A DNA stretch of 5,212 nucleotides from NCBI GenBank assembly GCA_050732935.1, contig JBOHRW010000228.1, positions 1 through 5,212 of the forward strand, read 5' to 3'. A program made the position numbers and the translations under genes. The stretch comes from DASRVA01 sp050732935. Lineage in GTDB: Bacteria; Gemmatimonadota; Gemmatimonadetes; JACCXV01; JAHWKZ01. Shown piece after piece: positions 4,434 through 5,212 of the stretch. The stretch's first letter is position 1. Each line of letters begins with the position of its first letter. Below the pieces are notes generated by a model. The model did not search any database. It worked only from the letters and a program-made list of their open reading frames with translations, and had not been told where the DNA came from.

Positions 4434-5212
4434 CGCCGCCGTCGAGCGGGTGCTGGGCGGCCTCGAGCACGTCCGCCGTTCCGGCGGTGGATGGATGGCC
4501 CGCTGTCCGGCTCATGAAGACCGGAGCCCGTCGCTCGCGATCAGCGAGGGCGACGACGGGCGCGTGCTTCTCTATTGCCATGCCGGATGTTCCTTCGAGC
4601 AGATCGTCGCCGCACTCGGCCTCCGGCCCGGCGAGCTCTTCCCTGGAAGTTGGACGAACGGTGACCGGCTCCACTCGCTCCCGAAACCGAGCCCACCAAC
4701 CCGGACGGTTTCGCCGGCGACGCTTGACCGGATGCGGCGGCTCACTCGCCCGAAGTGGACACGGGAATCTGAACCGCGCTCCGAGGTTCCTAGCCTGACC
4801 CTTGCTCAATATGCCGACCATTTCAAGCTGCCGGTCGATTTCCTGCGCAAGGCGGGCCTCGAGGACTCGACGTGGAAGGACCGCGACTGGACGGAGCCGC
4901 GGCCGGCCGTCCGAATCCCGTACCGCGACGAGGCCGGAAACGTTGTCGCAATCCGCTACCGCTTCGCGCTGGGGAAGAGCGGCTTCCGTTGGCAGAAGGG
5001 CGCACGTTCATGCTTGTACGGACTGCCGGGGCTCGCCGCCGCCCGGAAGGCGGGCTTCGTCACACTTTGCGAAGGTGAGAGCGACACGCAGGTGCTGCGC
5101 TTCCACCGCTTCCCCGCGGTGGGCGTTCCCGGGGCCTCCACATGGAGAGACGAGTGGGCCGCCGACCTCGAAGGCCTCCGCGTCTACCTCGTCCAGGAAC
5201 CCGACCAGGGTG
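4426..5212 (+). CDS. CHC2 zinc-finger and Toprim DNA primase (3' truncated by window edge)
   Basis: The frame is open from ATG 4426 to the right edge, giving 262 visible residues. The N-terminal zinc-binding domain has C27-x2-H30 and C51-x3-C55 in the setting RCPAHEDRSPSLAIS and YCHAGCSFEQIVAALGL, the classic form in phage and mobile-element primases. A Pro/Arg-rich linker (about 75-120) follows. A second region contains YADHFKLPVDFL and a strand-rich part (WTEPRPAVRIPYRDEAGNVV, 158-177). A Toprim domain starts at about 211: FVTLCEGESDTQ supplies the conserved Glu (E216), GVPGAST (233-239) follows, and VYLVQEPD gives E258 and D260 at the acidic motif. The protein would synthesise RNA primers for element replication; a helicase domain may follow beyond the edge. 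It is the third gene of the + strand operon and overlaps the previous gene by eight bases. Confidence 0.85.
   Translation, partial: MASAAVERVLGGLEHVRRSGGGWMARCPAHEDRSPSLAISEGDDGRVLLYCHAGCSFEQIVAALGLRPGELFPGSWTNGDRLHSLPKPSPPTRTVSPATLDRMRRLTRPKWTRESEPRSEVPSLTLAQYADHFKLPVDFLRKAGLEDSTWKDRDWTEPRPAVRIPYRDEAGNVVAIRYRFALGKSGFRWQKGARSCLYGLPGLAAARKAGFVTLCEGESDTQVLRFHRFPAVGVPGASTWRDEWAADLEGLRVYLVQEPDQG

Noticed and set aside
4198..4821. Long minus-strand ORF opposite the 80-aa gene and primase
   Set aside because: It is antisense to a clear zinc-finger/Toprim primase, rich in Arg and Ser, and has no recognisable domain.

Overview
The window is GC-rich, uses GTG and TTG starts freely, and has two genes that look leaderless. 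Together these suggest an actinobacterium or a similarly GC-rich host, though the taxon cannot be fixed from sequence alone. The two edges carry phage-type genes: the C-terminal end of a probable terminase large subunit on the left (3-221, +), and a CHC2 zinc-finger/Toprim DNA primase open at the right edge (4426-5212, +). The DNA is therefore most likely a prophage, a phage genome or a related mobile element. No integrase, tRNA, rRNA, insertion sequence or CRISPR array is visible.

Between these edges lies a block that does not look like a core phage module. A small DUF4325/STAS-like gene (327-641, +) runs convergently into a four-gene operon on the minus strand, read from 3648 down to 672. 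Its order is an unrecognised 260-aa protein, a 207-aa protein with one N-terminal membrane helix, a HIRAN-domain protein with a C-terminal membrane helix, and a STAS-HATPase fusion resembling anti-sigma-factor kinases. Two junctions in the operon have exactly one base between stop and GTG start, indicating translational coupling. I read the block as a candidate accessory (cargo) system that combines a partner-switch-like ATPase, a separate STAS-like partner, two membrane-anchored proteins and a possible DNA-end sensor. Its function is unknown to me.

The operon is divergent from a small excisionase/AlpA-type helix-turn-helix gene (3732-3959, +). The gap between them holds a perfect 11-bp inverted repeat with a 14-bp spacer. 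Each gene has a -10-like hexamer 6-7 bases before its ATG, so both transcripts are predicted leaderless, with the repeat in the position of a shared operator. A strong hairpin follows the HTH gene. Then come three overlapping + strand genes: a 58-aa ORF (4018-4194), an 80-aa ORF (4191-4433) and the primase. These look like an early replication operon.
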